This document shows, piece after piece, positions 49,517 through 60,057 of a stretch of 64,000 nucleotides of DNA. Position numbers and translations under genes: made by a program. The notes under the pieces were generated by a model. The model made no database searches. It was not told where the DNA came from and worked only from the letters and a program-made list of their open reading frames with translations. Each line of letters begins with the position of its first letter. Position 1 is the first letter of the stretch. The stretch comes from Hippasteria phrygiana (lineage: Eukaryota; Echinodermata; Asteroidea; Valvatida; Goniasteridae), in the NCBI GenBank assembly GCA_037893225.1, contig JAZGUH010000329.1, forward strand, positions 124,001-188,000. The letters run 5' to 3'.

Positions 49517-51142
49517 TTAGGCCTGGATTAGGTCGGGGATCGGCGTCATTTGCATGTCCGCCTGTGGGGCCAACGTACGGAAACGGGTCACCTGGAAACG
49601 TGAGAGGGAATCCGCAATGTCATTTTGCACCCCTGGGATATGAATAGCCTTAAATGTGATGTTGTAACGCAGACACTGACACACGAACATGCGCACCAAG
49701 TGCATTATCATATCACAATTTGACGATTGCTTATTGATGATATACACCACTGCCGCGTTATCCGTGTGAAAACGCACCTTGCGGTTGGCTAACTGGGGGG
49801 CCCAACAATACACGGCAATTACTAACGGGTAAAATTCACAGTATGCTATCGATGGCGAAAGTGCTAACAGCTCGGGAGTCCATCTCCCCTGGAACCACCG
49901 ACCGTTGAAAAAACCGCCAAAGCCAATGCTGGCAGCGGCGTCAGTGAATAACTCTAATGCACCACTATCGTGCCAGCCCTGATCGCGAAACGGCGATACA
50001 CCATTGAAATGATCTAAGAATTCTAACCACATTGCCAGGTCTAGTTTCGCGCCCTTCGAGATGCGTACTTTATGATGTGGCTTCGTTAACCCGCGGGTTA
50101 AGGCAATTAAACGCCTGGTAAATGCTCTACCCGGGGCGATAGCACGACATACAAAGTTGAGTGAACCAACCAAGGACTGAATTTCCCTTAAGGACAATTT
50201 CTTTCGCCTCAAAATTGACTGAATTTTTTCCCGTAGAGCCAGTACCTTGTTGATAGGCACCCGTATTTCACGCTGCACTGTATCAATTTCCAAACCGAGA
50301 TAAGTAATCACTTGACAAGGGCCCTCCGTCTTTTCTTCTGCGAGCTGCACTCGTAGCTTAGCGCAAACTTCTTTAAAGGTAGTAATATGTACCCCGCATT
50401 GCTCCACGGATGCACCAATAAACAAAAAATCGTCTAAGTAATGTGTGATGGTATCTGTTTTCAAAACTCGCTTGACATGAAATTCCAAAAAAGTGCTAAA
50501 TTCTTCAAACAACGCACAAGAAATAGCGCAGCCCATCGGTAAACACTTATCATAGTAAAACATGGACTGAAACTGAAAACCCAGAAGCTCGTAGTCTGAG
50601 GGGGCAACGGGCAGTAGCCTGAAAGCAGATTTTATGTCTGATTTTGCTAACCAAGCATGAGGGCCCACCGACATAGCTAAATCCACGGCTGTATCGAACG
50701 ATGCATAATGGACTTTACATTCATCTTTATTAATGAAATCGTTAACTGAATCCCCTAGGGGATACGACAGATGGTGGATAAGGCGAAAAGAGCCGGGTTG
50801 GTGCTTAGGAACAAGCCCAATGGGCGAACATCGAAGATTGGGAAATGGTCGATGAATGAAAGGCCCCGCCATCCTGCCCAAGTCAATTTCATTCTGCACT
50901 TTTTTAAGCACTATATCAGGTCTATCCATAGCAGATTTTAGGCAATCGGAATCCCTACTTACTCTAGGACCATGAAAACCAAGGGGAAAACCCTGTGAAA
51001 AACCCCTTTCCAGCGAAGTAGCCGCCGACCTATCGGGATAATAGGATAACCATTGCCGTAACACCGCCAAATTAATAGGTGTTGGGGGCACGAAAATTGG
51101 TATGCTTATCCCCTTTACTATTGTTCCACTGCTGGTTACCAT
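49517..51142 (-). CDS. Ngaro reverse transcriptase-RNase H, 541 aa
   Basis: RT motifs: LVPKHQPGSFRLIHHLS, SDIKSAFR (D169), LPMGCAISC, HYLDDFLF (Y235-D238). The RNase H tether and catalytic residues are D401 (LFTDAAAS), E436 (YCEFYP), D461 (HTDNAAV) and D511 (DIADSLSR). All are present in an unbroken frame, so this copy may encode an active enzyme. In this group RT makes a circular DNA that the tyrosine recombinase integrates. Confidence 0.88.
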   Translation of the reverse strand: MVTSSGTIVKGISIPIFVPPTPINLAVLRQWLSYYPDRSAATSLERGFSQGFPLGFHGPRVSRDSDCLKSAMDRPDIVLKKVQNEIDLGRMAGPFIHRPFPNLRCSPIGLVPKHQPGSFRLIHHLSYPLGDSVNDFINKDECKVHYASFDTAVDLAMSVGPHAWLAKSDIKSAFRLLPVAPSDYELLGFQFQSMFYYDKCLPMGCAISCALFEEFSTFLEFHVKRVLKTDTITHYLDDFLFIGASVEQCGVHITTFKEVCAKLRVQLAEEKTEGPCQVITYLGLEIDTVQREIRVPINKVLALREKIQSILRRKKLSLREIQSLVGSLNFVCRAIAPGRAFTRRLIALTRGLTKPHHKVRISKGAKLDLAMWLEFLDHFNGVSPFRDQGWHDSGALELFTDAAASIGFGGFFNGRWFQGRWTPELLALSPSIAYCEFYPLVIAVYCWAPQLANRKVRFHTDNAAVVYIINKQSSNCDMIMHLVRMFVCQCLRYNITFKAIHIPGVQNDIADSLSRFQVTRFRTLAPQADMQMTPIPDLIQA

Positions 51143-52514
51143 CGCCTGTGTTCACACTTGCCCCCGAATTGTTTATCGAGGGCCTCTTTGTATAGCGCGT
51201 GTATGTAGCGGGGGTTGCATATCGCTTCGCGGGGGTGTCGTGAGTAGCGGGCCCCACGCCCACTCTACATGCCGACGCGCCGTGCCCCGATCTCTTGCAC
51301 CGGCTGCAGCTGTGGGTGTACCGGCAGGGATTCCACCGGCAACCTGATTGAGAATTGAACGCAAAACATGGGCGCTTTGGCAGTGGGTTTTGAGGGACTG
51401 ATGTGGTGGCATACGCCGCAGGTAACATGCTACCGGCCGCTGCGACTGTAACCCAGAGCTCCATGTCCATCGTCGCCCAGGAGCGCGACGGGTTCGCCTC
51501 CATGCGCAAGCGGAATTGTTCATCGTACCTGCGCCAGCCCATACCACCGGGAAATTGTACGGCTGATGTGCGAATGATCTCGGCATACTTGAGTAATTCT
51601 AGGAAACGGCCCGGGTGACGCGCCGCGTAAATTGCCATATATACATGAAAGGCACTCGTCCATTTTTCAATGGAATCTACTTTACGCGGGTGAGGTGTCT
51701 CCGGCCGAAAAACCACCTTGCCTTGCTCGACTGCCATGGTCAATGCCGATCCGCTGTTCGAAGACGTCAGTACTGTGGCGGCATTGTCACGGTACAACAA
51801 TGCCAAATCAACATATTGCCCGTTCCAAATTTTTTCTTTCACGGATTGAGAAACGTGTAGATCAATAGGGGCATCGCTCCCAAGAGAGAAAAGTGGCGCG
51901 GGCCTACCTAGCATGTCCGCATAATCGGACATTGTAATATGGTCATTGGTTTGACCCTGGAGCTCCATGGTTTGACCCAGATCATTTTGGCCTACTGCTC
52001 TGTTGAAAATGTTACCCACTGGGGGGGCTTGCATTGCCGGTGTAACTGCGTTACCGATCATTAGGCCTACATCCGTACCGCCGCTGGAATTATCTGTACT
52101 AAAACCTAGGCCCACACTTAAACCATTGGCATTGTTATTCACAAAAGTGTCCAAGGAATTAGCTTGCAATCCGGTATTAGCTTGCAACTCACCGCCCATT
52201 GCCATGCTTGCTCCTGTCGTGGCTGGACCACCGCTGGTAGGCCTACCCGCCGTCGTCGTGGCAAACCGTGTGAGCGCTGAGCGTGCGGGTGCACGCTGCT
52301 GATCAGCCGTAGCCTGCCCGTCGCCTGTAGCTGTAGCCGGCGCTGGCGGTGCATAGCTGCCCGATGCCACAGCGTTGACAGCCCCGGTGCTCTCACGAGC
52401 GTCAGCGGTCACAGGGTCGGTCAATCGATGTTTTCGTGGACGTCCTACCTGGCGGCGACGACCGCTAACACAGGGTGTAGCTGCCACCCGGGACAGGCGT
52501 ATTGGACGCGGCAT
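51072..52514 (-). CDS. Ngaro gag-like protein, 480 aa
   Basis: N-terminal AT-hook-like GRPRKH, a long Ala/Gly/Thr-rich low-complexity region, a central globular domain (about 215-340, with FHVYMAIYAARHPGRFLELLKYAEI), and a C-terminal CCCH/CCHC finger pair (CFAFNSQSGCRWNPCRYTH, CSRCKRSGHGASAC). It is the presumed RNA-binding coat protein. It overlaps the RT frame by 71 bp in another frame, implying frameshifting or re-initiation. It appears uninterrupted. Confidence 0.8.
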   Translation of the reverse strand: MPRPIRLSRVAATPCVSGRRRQVGRPRKHRLTDPVTADARESTGAVNAVASGSYAPPAPATATGDGQATADQQRAPARSALTRFATTTAGRPTSGGPATTGASMAMGGELQANTGLQANSLDTFVNNNANGLSVGLGFSTDNSSGGTDVGLMIGNAVTPAMQAPPVGNIFNRAVGQNDLGQTMELQGQTNDHITMSDYADMLGRPAPLFSLGSDAPIDLHVSQSVKEKIWNGQYVDLALLYRDNAATVLTSSNSGSALTMAVEQGKVVFRPETPHPRKVDSIEKWTSAFHVYMAIYAARHPGRFLELLKYAEIIRTSAVQFPGGMGWRRYDEQFRLRMEANPSRSWATMDMELWVTVAAAGSMLPAAYATTSVPQNPLPKRPCFAFNSQSGCRWNPCRYTHSCSRCKRSGHGASACRVGVGPATHDTPAKRYATPATYTRYTKRPSINNSGASVNTGDGNQQWNNSKGDKHTNFRAPNTY

Positions 52515-53050
52515 CCCAGCCCAGGAATCCCGAAGACAAGAAAGTTGACAAAATTGCGGCCAATTCGCCTTGCGACTGTCTTGCCCTGCGGCTGTATCGC
52601 CTCAAACAGGTCACAGCAAACGGCCAGTCATAAAGATAGAATCCCGAGATGTCCGTGAGACACCCGCTCGCTTAATTCCAAAAGAAATTGCAAACAACCG
52701 TTGAAATGTGACTGAGAATCCAATTATCCTTCGAGAAAATTTATTTTAGATGCTAGCGGATTCGAAAGCTAAGCCGAAGTGGCTTTTCCCGCCCCGTTTA
52801 GCGCGTGAACTTGACCTATTACAATGTATCAATTTCTTCATTCCCTGGCACCGTAACACATCAGAACAGCTGATCATCGCCTTTGGCTTTATGCCAGCAA
52901 GGGGGGATGGAGCGGCTGGCTGCCGCCAAAACAACGATCGTGTTTACAATTTCTGCACACCATGGCAACCTGCAACTGACTAAGAGAGTTTGAAACCAAA
53001 CCTTGTGTCTGTGGTGAATAATGTATTTTATCTTGCAGTGATAAAATTTA

Positions 53051-53226
53051 TTATCATGGCGCTGTGTTGAGTTTGTTGACTGTAGGTTAAACCATGTTGG
53101 GTAAAAAACTTAAGAAAATTAAACCAGCTGACCTTGGGAAATTAGATGTAGAAGATACAATGAAAGTCACCGCTTAGGTGGGTGGTAGGTGGTGCTCTAG
53201 CTACGCATGTAGTAAATACAGCGTAA
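53051..53226 (+). pseudogene. Old Maverick 77-aa gene, 3' piece
   Basis: Continues HGAVLSLLTVG then a stop, MLGKKLKKIKPADLGKLDVEDTMKVTA then a stop. It matches the intact 77-aa protein almost exactly in order. Confidence 0.85.
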
Positions 53227-53246
53227 AATTAATATTTATAATAAAA

Positions 53247-54311
53247 ATGGCCGAAGGCGGAGAAGATTTCGAAATGGGTGACTTGGATCGAGAAGATAAT
53301 AATGTATAGATGACGAGGCCGATCTTGATTGGGACGAAACTTATGACGAGACTAGTATTTCACCTCAGCCCAGCCACAGACAACGGATGAAGGTATCGAT
53401 AAGTTAGATCAACTTTCTAATTACAAAAAGGTCGGTTACGTATTTATACGAGAAGAGCTTGGTTTGGTAAAAGCTGATACAATTAAATTACAAAATGCTC
53501 AACGAGAAATAAGTCAAATACAACCCGAAACTATAGAGTTAAGTAATCTTCCAAAAGCAGCCGATGATGTTAGCGACATCTTGGAAGAAGTAGTGGATAC
53601 CCAAACGCAAAGTGAAGGATTAAACTATAGAGAGCTTGCGGCTATAGACAAAAGGCTACAAACGCTAAAAGGTAATTTGGAATTGAATTTAGCCGAACTG
53701 AGTAAGTTAGACGACGAAATTAATCGAACAAAAACAGAACTTGATGAAGCAACAAGCGTCGACGAAGAGAGACAAGAATTAAATGATACATTAGAAGAGC
53801 TCAATGATTTAAGATCCGCTAGATTAACAGTGGTGTTTGAAAATTCGCGTGGATTCAAAATTCAAATCGCTAGAATCAAAGAAACGATCACTAAAATACT
53901 TCAAGACGATACCTCGTTAGCGGAAAAGATTAGAACTCTGTTTCGAGAACAAGGCGTAACGATCGTTAGTATACTAGCAGCGTTTAGTTTAGCCATAAGT
54001 ACGATCGTGAGTTCGATAGTAGCCGGTGTAAGAGGTGTAGCGACTCCAACACCAACTCCAGTTCCTCCAGCGCCTAAACCCGGCGGAGACTTGAAGGATT
54101 GGATTCCGAGTCATTTAAACAATTTACCCAATTTACTCAAAAGATTGGGGTTCAACTGTTGGCTGCCTTGCTTGGTGTTTTGGGTAGCATCGCTAGTTGG
54201 TTGTTAAATTCATTGAGAAAAACTGTCGGTTGGTTGGCCGAACACGTGTGGACACTTGTGATTGGGGTTGGATCTTTGATTTTTGTTTATCTACAAAAAC
54301 ATTTAAAATAA
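53247..54311 (+). pseudogene. Old Maverick acidic/coiled-coil membrane gene
   Basis: MAEGGEDFEMGDLDRED opens it. Stops follow early, but from 53464 a frame of 248 codons runs through the position where the intact element has TAA, then LQTLKGNLELNLAEL, FREQGVTIVSILAAFSLAISTIVSS and a Pro-rich hinge. A frameshift near 54150 leads to the last span, VGWLAEHVW...LIFVYLQK. Confidence 0.85.
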
Positions 54312-54334
54312 AACAAATATTTCTATTCTATAAA

Positions 54335-55047
54335 ATGACTACTATACAACCTATTTATCCGAAATTATCCGATGAGACAGATGACACTAGAGTCTTTAGA
54401 CTACGAACAATTGAACTCGTACAAAAGGAGATATTGGCCGAGAGAGATAAGCGAGAACAGTTGTATAAAAAAGTATAATAAAATTATTACTTGTTTGTCG
54501 AATGCAGAGACTTGCGCAGAATGTTTTGGAGCTGCGTCAGGCGCCATTGGCATCGCTGGAATTGTCGGTGTCATTACTATACCTATTGGTGTGGCGTTGG
54601 AAGGAATAGCTATAGGCTGTGTAGGCGCGAGTTTAAGTCTTAAAATATTTTAGCAAAAAGTTTAGGGGTAAATCTAAAAAACACGATGAGATAAGAGTGT
54701 TGGCCAAAAGCAAGTTGAATACCATAAATGAACTCGTGTCTCAAGCTATAGACGGCGGTGACATTAGTCACGAAGAATTTGTGTTGATTAACAACGAATT
54801 AAGAAAGTTTAATGGAATGAAAGAAGCCATCAGAACGCAAACAAAAGCGAGAGAGGAATCTGAACGTAATCAAAAGATAGATGATGAGGTAGAAAGGAAA
54901 GTGATCGAGCGAATGTAATTACAAACAAAATCTTTTAGCAAGGCTTACTGCTTCAAATTAGAATTATATAAAGAATACGATACCGATAATCATTTACCAC
55001 CAAATTATTACGAGAGTACACAGCCTAGTGCTCCATATAAAGATTAA
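54335..55047 (+). pseudogene. Old Maverick coiled-coil/PPxY gene
   Basis: MTTIQPIYPKLSDETDD, then a frameshift near 54478, the Gly/Ile hydrophobic hairpin, a stop near 54650, the coiled coil to 54915, a TAA, and then the tail with FKLELYKEYD, PPNYYES and SAPYKD to 55047. The tail shares its frame with the coiled coil here, which shows that it belongs to the same gene. Confidence 0.8.
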
Positions 55048-55091
55048 TACAAATTACAAAAAAAATACACCCTCAACTCAAAGAGAGAATT

Positions 55092-55302
55092 ATTGTAAAC
55101 GACCTAATTCATATTTGCGTACAGTCAAGTGCGCCATCTATCGATCGTTGCTATCATAAACACAAAATACAATGGCTAGCTTAGCAACTTGGACATTGCC
55201 AATGTCTCTCACCAATATATTCTTATTGTTAATGACCTAATTCATATTTGCGTACAGTCAAGTGCGCCATCTATCGATCGCTGCTAACGTAAACACACAT
55301 AC
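55092..55302. repeat. Direct repeat pair, about 75 bp, 133 bp apart
   Basis: ATTGTWAAYGACCTAATTC...GCGCCATCTATCGATCG occurs at 55092-55165 and 55225-55300 with few differences. It begins right after the old Maverick ends. Confidence 0.8.
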
Positions 55303-56370
55303 ACTGTAAAAGGTGACTCCACCTCATGCACGAGAATCGACTAAGTTCATGCACGTGAGGTGTCAACGTTGGGTAATACACACACCTGAGGTTAAACCAA
55401 CAGTTACCTCATGTACATCAAGTACTCCATGTGATGGAAACTGTCACCTTCCTAACACCTCATGCACTTGAACTGCGGGTTTGTGTTGGTGCGAATTATT
55501 GATTGAGAACCTTGATTGATTGATTGATTTTAAAAACCAGAGTACCTCACGTGCTTGAGGTGGAAGTTGACCCAATGAAACCATTACTTGATGCACCTGA
55601 TGTGAAACCCATGATGTTATCTTTCCTGGTCGTAGCACCTCAGGCGTTTGAGGTGGAATACGTCCATACTGTAAAAAGTGTCTCCACCTCATGCACGTGA
55701 ATCGACTGAGTTCATGCACGCGAAGTGTCAGCGTTGGGTAATACACACACCTGAGGTTAAATCAACAGTTACCCGCTGTAGATCAAGTACTCCATGTAAT
55801 TGAAAACTGTCAACTTCCTAACACCTCATGCACTTGAACTGCGGGTTCGTGTTGGTGCGAATTATTGATTGAGAACCTCTTACAGTTGAGGTGCAGTATG
55901 TGCCTTTTAGCCAGCCCAAACTCTTACCACATGCACCTGATGTAGAAACTATGTTGGCGATTTTAAAACCCAGAGTACATCACGTGCTTGAGGTGAAAGT
56001 TGACCCAATGAAACCAATACTTGATGCACCTGATGTGAAACCCATGATGTTATCTTTCCTGGTCGTAGCACCTCAGGTGTTTGAGGTGGAATACGTCGAT
56101 ACTGTAAAAAGTGAATCCACCTCATGCACGTGAATCGACTAAGTCCATGCACGCGAAGTGTCAGCGTTGGGTAATACACACACCTGAGGTTAAATCAAAA
56201 GTTACCCCCTGTAGATCAAGTGCTCCATGTGATTGAAAACTGTCAACTTCCTAACACTTCATGCACTTGAACTGCGGGTGTGTGTTGGTGCGAATTATTG
56301 ATTGAAAAACTCTTACACTTGAGGTGTTAGCGAGCCCAAACTCTTATTACATGCACCTGATGTAATATCT
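55302..56370. repeat. Minisatellite-like repeat with CTGTAAAA starts and ACCTCA/TGAGGT palindromes
   Basis: Three units starting (T)ACTGTAAAARGTG at 55302, 55668 and 56100 (spacing about 366 and 433 bp) share CACCTCATGCACG, GCGTTGGGTAATACACAC and AACTGCGGGT blocks. ACCTCA...TGAGGT half-sites recur throughout. No coding region; the minus-strand frames that read through it are repeat artefacts. Confidence 0.7.
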
Positions 56371-57884
56371 TCCGAACAGTTCCGCATAAGAAAAAAAAAC
56401 ATAGAAAATTATGGTAGCAGCCGGCCGGCACCGGGCGCTACTCCCCCACCCCCCACTTTCAAACGTGTTCCGGCGCCGTTGCATTAGGTGCGGCCCTTGT
56501 TGTGATAATTAAAACAATCATTCCTCCCGGCAGCAGTCACTGCGTTTGAGGTGCATGACGTGCATGAATATTATACGAACCGTTGAAAAAAAAAACCACA
56601 AAATACAATTATGGTAGGCCTACCGGTACAATTGGAATCTTTCCTTACATTATAGAGAAATTAACACGTAGGACATTGACATGTTCATCGAGACTAGGCC
56701 AATAACTGACAAAAAAGAATCTTTTACCTCATGCACGTCACGCCTTTAGGATCTAAATAATCATGTAGGAGCCTACAGGCCTATTTTAGGCCTACTTTTA
56801 TGCTTATTACGCCGTTTTCTTATGGAACATGTTTACGTAAGAAAAAGGGCGGCGAATTTTGCCTCAAGTGCTTGGAGCATTATGCTTTGGGCAGAATATG
56901 AGGCGGAAGGATTTAATGACCTTTTTATTATCGCTTTATGAGAACTTTTGAAAAGAACACGTTTGCCCAATTGACTGACACAACTATTAAAGGGGCTGTA
57001 TCGTCACGATCATAGCAGGCTTGCGGCAGGCTGTACACTGAATCCCGAACTGAGATGAACGCAGATGAACCCAGTAATAACTGCAATACCCACGACCGCG
57101 CGCTGACCTACAGGGCGCGCGCGCCAGATCGGATTACAATTGCAATGACTGCTTCATGCATGATCCTGTAGTTATGATACATACTGCATGTACAAGTATT
57201 TTGTATGTTTGTGCCACCAAAAATACACAATAGGCCTACAGTCGAACATAGTCCGTGCCACCCACCCGCCGGCCAAACGCCAAAATGTACCATGACAGAA
57301 CCAAACGAAAATAAGTAAATAAGTAAATCTGTATTTATAATTGTAAAATAAATAATGTACCAGCCCCTTCCTATACAAAAATAAAGTTGTAGGCCTATGT
57401 ATCAAAATAAATTTTGACTAAAATCGGCTGTGCGTGCAACGATGAGCAAATCAAAGTGTAAAACAGCTATACTGATGGCGATATTGAGTCCACGACCTTG
57501 TGTTACATTTGACGGCAGGACTTTATGGAAAGTTACATCATAGGAGTTATTTCAACACTAGCAAATAATAAACACAATAATAACAGTTATTACCAATAAT
57601 TAATATACGCCAATGAAATGAGATTTCACCAGTGGCGAGTAAATCCGTGTCGAAAAGTGGGGATGATTATTGAATTTGTTAACGAAGTACCTGCTGCATC
57701 TCGAACTGTTCTCAGTGGGGATACCCCCGCCCCAAACACCGCTTGAAATTTTAAACATCACTTTGTGTACAATTTCCCTCTTTTTGTTGTTTGTTTACGA
57801 AACAAAAATGAAATACAAATCGGCGGGCCCCTGAACTCCTTCCCTGTGTTTACGCCACTGGCGCACAGATCCCAAATCACTATG
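56371..57884. other. Non-coding DNA
   Basis: No gene is seen. At 56990 a TTAAAGGGGCTGTATCGTCACG word resembles the start of a segment at 63494, perhaps a transposon end. GC-rich and AT-rich patches alternate. Confidence 0.4.
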
Positions 57885-57919
<35 letters not shown>

Positions 57920-58066
57920 AATAATCAATTCATTTATATAGCACAAATTCCATAAAACATGTTCAAATGCGCTTTACAAGATAAAATTCTTTAAAAATAC
58001 AAGATTTAAATAGATAACATCAATCAACTCAAATAAGAACAATATTAGTTAAATGTAAATGTAAAA

Positions 58067-60057
58067 TTAGTAAAAGGCCAACTTAAAAAGATGTGTTTTT
58101 AACAATGACTTAAAAGTGGTCAAACTACTGGCTCTCCTAATATGAATAGGAAGGGCATTCCAGAGTTTAGGAGCAACATTAACAAAGGCACGACCCCCCA
58201 GAGTAACTTTGGTACGGTAAATAGGGTAGCCCAGAAGAGTGTCATCATTAGAACTACCAAGACAGTAACGAGAAGAGGGCTTCTTTATGATAGGTTGGCT
58301 GAGGTAAACTGGAGCAAAACCATAAAAACATTTAAATAATAATAATAATATATATATATTAATAATATTTTAAAATATTTTTAAAATATTTTATAATAAT
58401 AATATTAAAAAAATTATCCTTAACCTCACAGGAAGCCAATGAAGGTCAATCAACAATGGGGTTACATGACAAAATGTATACGACTTAAAAACAAGTCGAG
58501 CGCAGGCGTTTTGCACTAGTTGAAGTGTATTTATCTGACAGTCAGGTAAGCCATATAGAAGACTGTTACAGTAATCCAGTCGACTAGAAATTAATGCATG
58601 AATCAATGTTTCAGTACACTTACTAGTCAGATATTTTCTAATGCGCCTGATGTTATGTAAATAGTAAAATGCACTACCACAAACCTTAGTAACATGAGTA
58701 GTCATAGACATGTGCATCAAACCATGAACCTAAATTACAAGTGATGGGCACAGGTGTTACCATACAATCACCAATATGAATGCAATCAAAGTTAACTTTA
58801 GACAACTCCAATTATCATAAATTCAGTTTTACTGTCATTCAGCATTAAACAATTGGATGACATCCAGTCACGTAAATCATGAATACAGCGTTCCATAGCT
58901 ACTAAAGACGACCTATGATTTTCAGGACTGAAAGAGATATACAGCAGAGTATTTTCTGCATAACAATGAACCTGTGGAAGGTGGGTATTAACAATGTCAA
59001 ACAATGGGCTAGTATACAAAATATATAACAAAGGCCATAGACAGAAGCCCCGTGAAACACCATAATCCAGATTAAATTGCTGTGAGAGTTTGCCATTTAC
59101 AGAAACTCTTCGGGATCTACCAGACAAGTATGAACTAAACCATTTAAGAGCAGAACCATACATTCCAAATTTAGACTGGAGGTTATTCAATAAAATATTG
59201 TGATCTAAAGTATCAAAGGCGGCACTCAAATCGAGCAAAACTAACAGAGAAACATGTTGTCTATCCATAGCCATTAATAAATCATTTCTAATCTTGAGTA
59301 AAGCCGTCTCTGTGCTGTGGTACTTACGGTCAAACAATGGGCTAGTATACAAAATATATAACAAAGGCCATAGACAGAAGCCCTGTGAAACACCATAATC
59401 CAGATTAAATTGCTGTGAGAGTTTGCCATTTACAGAAACTCTTCGGGATCTACCAGACAAGTATGAACTAAACCATTTAAGAGCAGAACCATACATTCCA
59501 AATTTAGACTGGAGGTTATTCAATAAAATATTGTGATCTAAAGTATCAAAGGCGGCACTCAAATCGAGCAAAACTAACAGAGAAACATGTTGTCTATCCA
59601 TAGCCATTAATAAATCATTTCTAATCTTGAGTAAAGCCGTCTCTGTGCTGTGGTACTTACGGTAGGCAGACTGGACAATGGGATATAGGTTATGCAATTC
59701 TAAATGGGCTTTAAATTAATCTGCAACTGCTTGCTCCACTAATTTATAGATAAATTGCAAATTACTGACAGGCCGATAATTCTCAACCACTAAGTCAAGG
59801 CCAGGTTTTTCAACAACGGGGACACGATGGCTGATTTCCACGTTGTAGCGAAATGACCAGTGCGCAGAGAACTATTAATCATATTAGTGATAACAGGTAA
59901 GATAACATATAAACTATCAACTAGTAGTCCTGTTGGTATGGGATCGAGAATACAACATTTCCTACTAGAGCCTAAAAGAAGCTTACGAACTGAAAATTCC
60001 GAAAGCTGAGTGAATTCAGTTAGAGTACCAACAGCTGAGGATGTTAAAGACCAACTA
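58067..60057 (-). pseudogene. CR1/L2 LINE reverse transcriptase and C-terminus (broken)
   Basis: RT motifs: QSAYRKYHSTETALL, LLDLSAAFDTLDH, YGVSQGFCLWPLL (normally PQGSCLGPLL), and CYAENTLLYIS, where the catalytic YADD has become YAEN. A 333-bp tandem duplication (59001-59333 and 59334-59666) repeats 111 codons in frame. At about 58335-58410 a TAA/TA microsatellite interrupts the C-terminal part. Inactive. Confidence 0.82.

Larger units (their letters stand above)
47275..53050 (-). mobile_element. Ngaro/DIRS-type retrotransposon, copy 1 (5.78 kb)
   Basis: Gene order on the minus strand is gag, RT-RNase H, tyrosine recombinase, SGNH hydrolase, as in Ngaro-group elements. The ends are defined by the Maverick gene it interrupts; TTAT occurs on both sides (47271-47274, 53051-53054). 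The 3' region (47440-47770) has GGCACGCTTGCC repeats and a diverged direct pair of about 55 bp (47583 and 47711), which may belong to the split direct repeats of this group. I could not match full terminal repeats. Confidence 0.85.
41906..55085 (+). mobile_element. Old, degraded Maverick of a second lineage (split by later insertions)
   Basis: Collinear with the intact Maverick (in reverse orientation) from PolB through capsid, ATPase and six small genes to the 3' hairpin. It lacks the integrase, the 495-aa gene, both paralogues, the 27.5-kb gene and all termini. Every gene has stops or frameshifts. Protein similarity is moderate, so it is a separate lineage, not a daughter copy. It is interrupted at 47275-53050 by Ngaro and at 46606-46933 by a MITE. 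Confidence 0.88.

Noticed and set aside
58142..58339. Plus-strand small protein
   Set aside because: It is the antisense of the conserved CR1/L2 C-terminus (PKLWNALP...).
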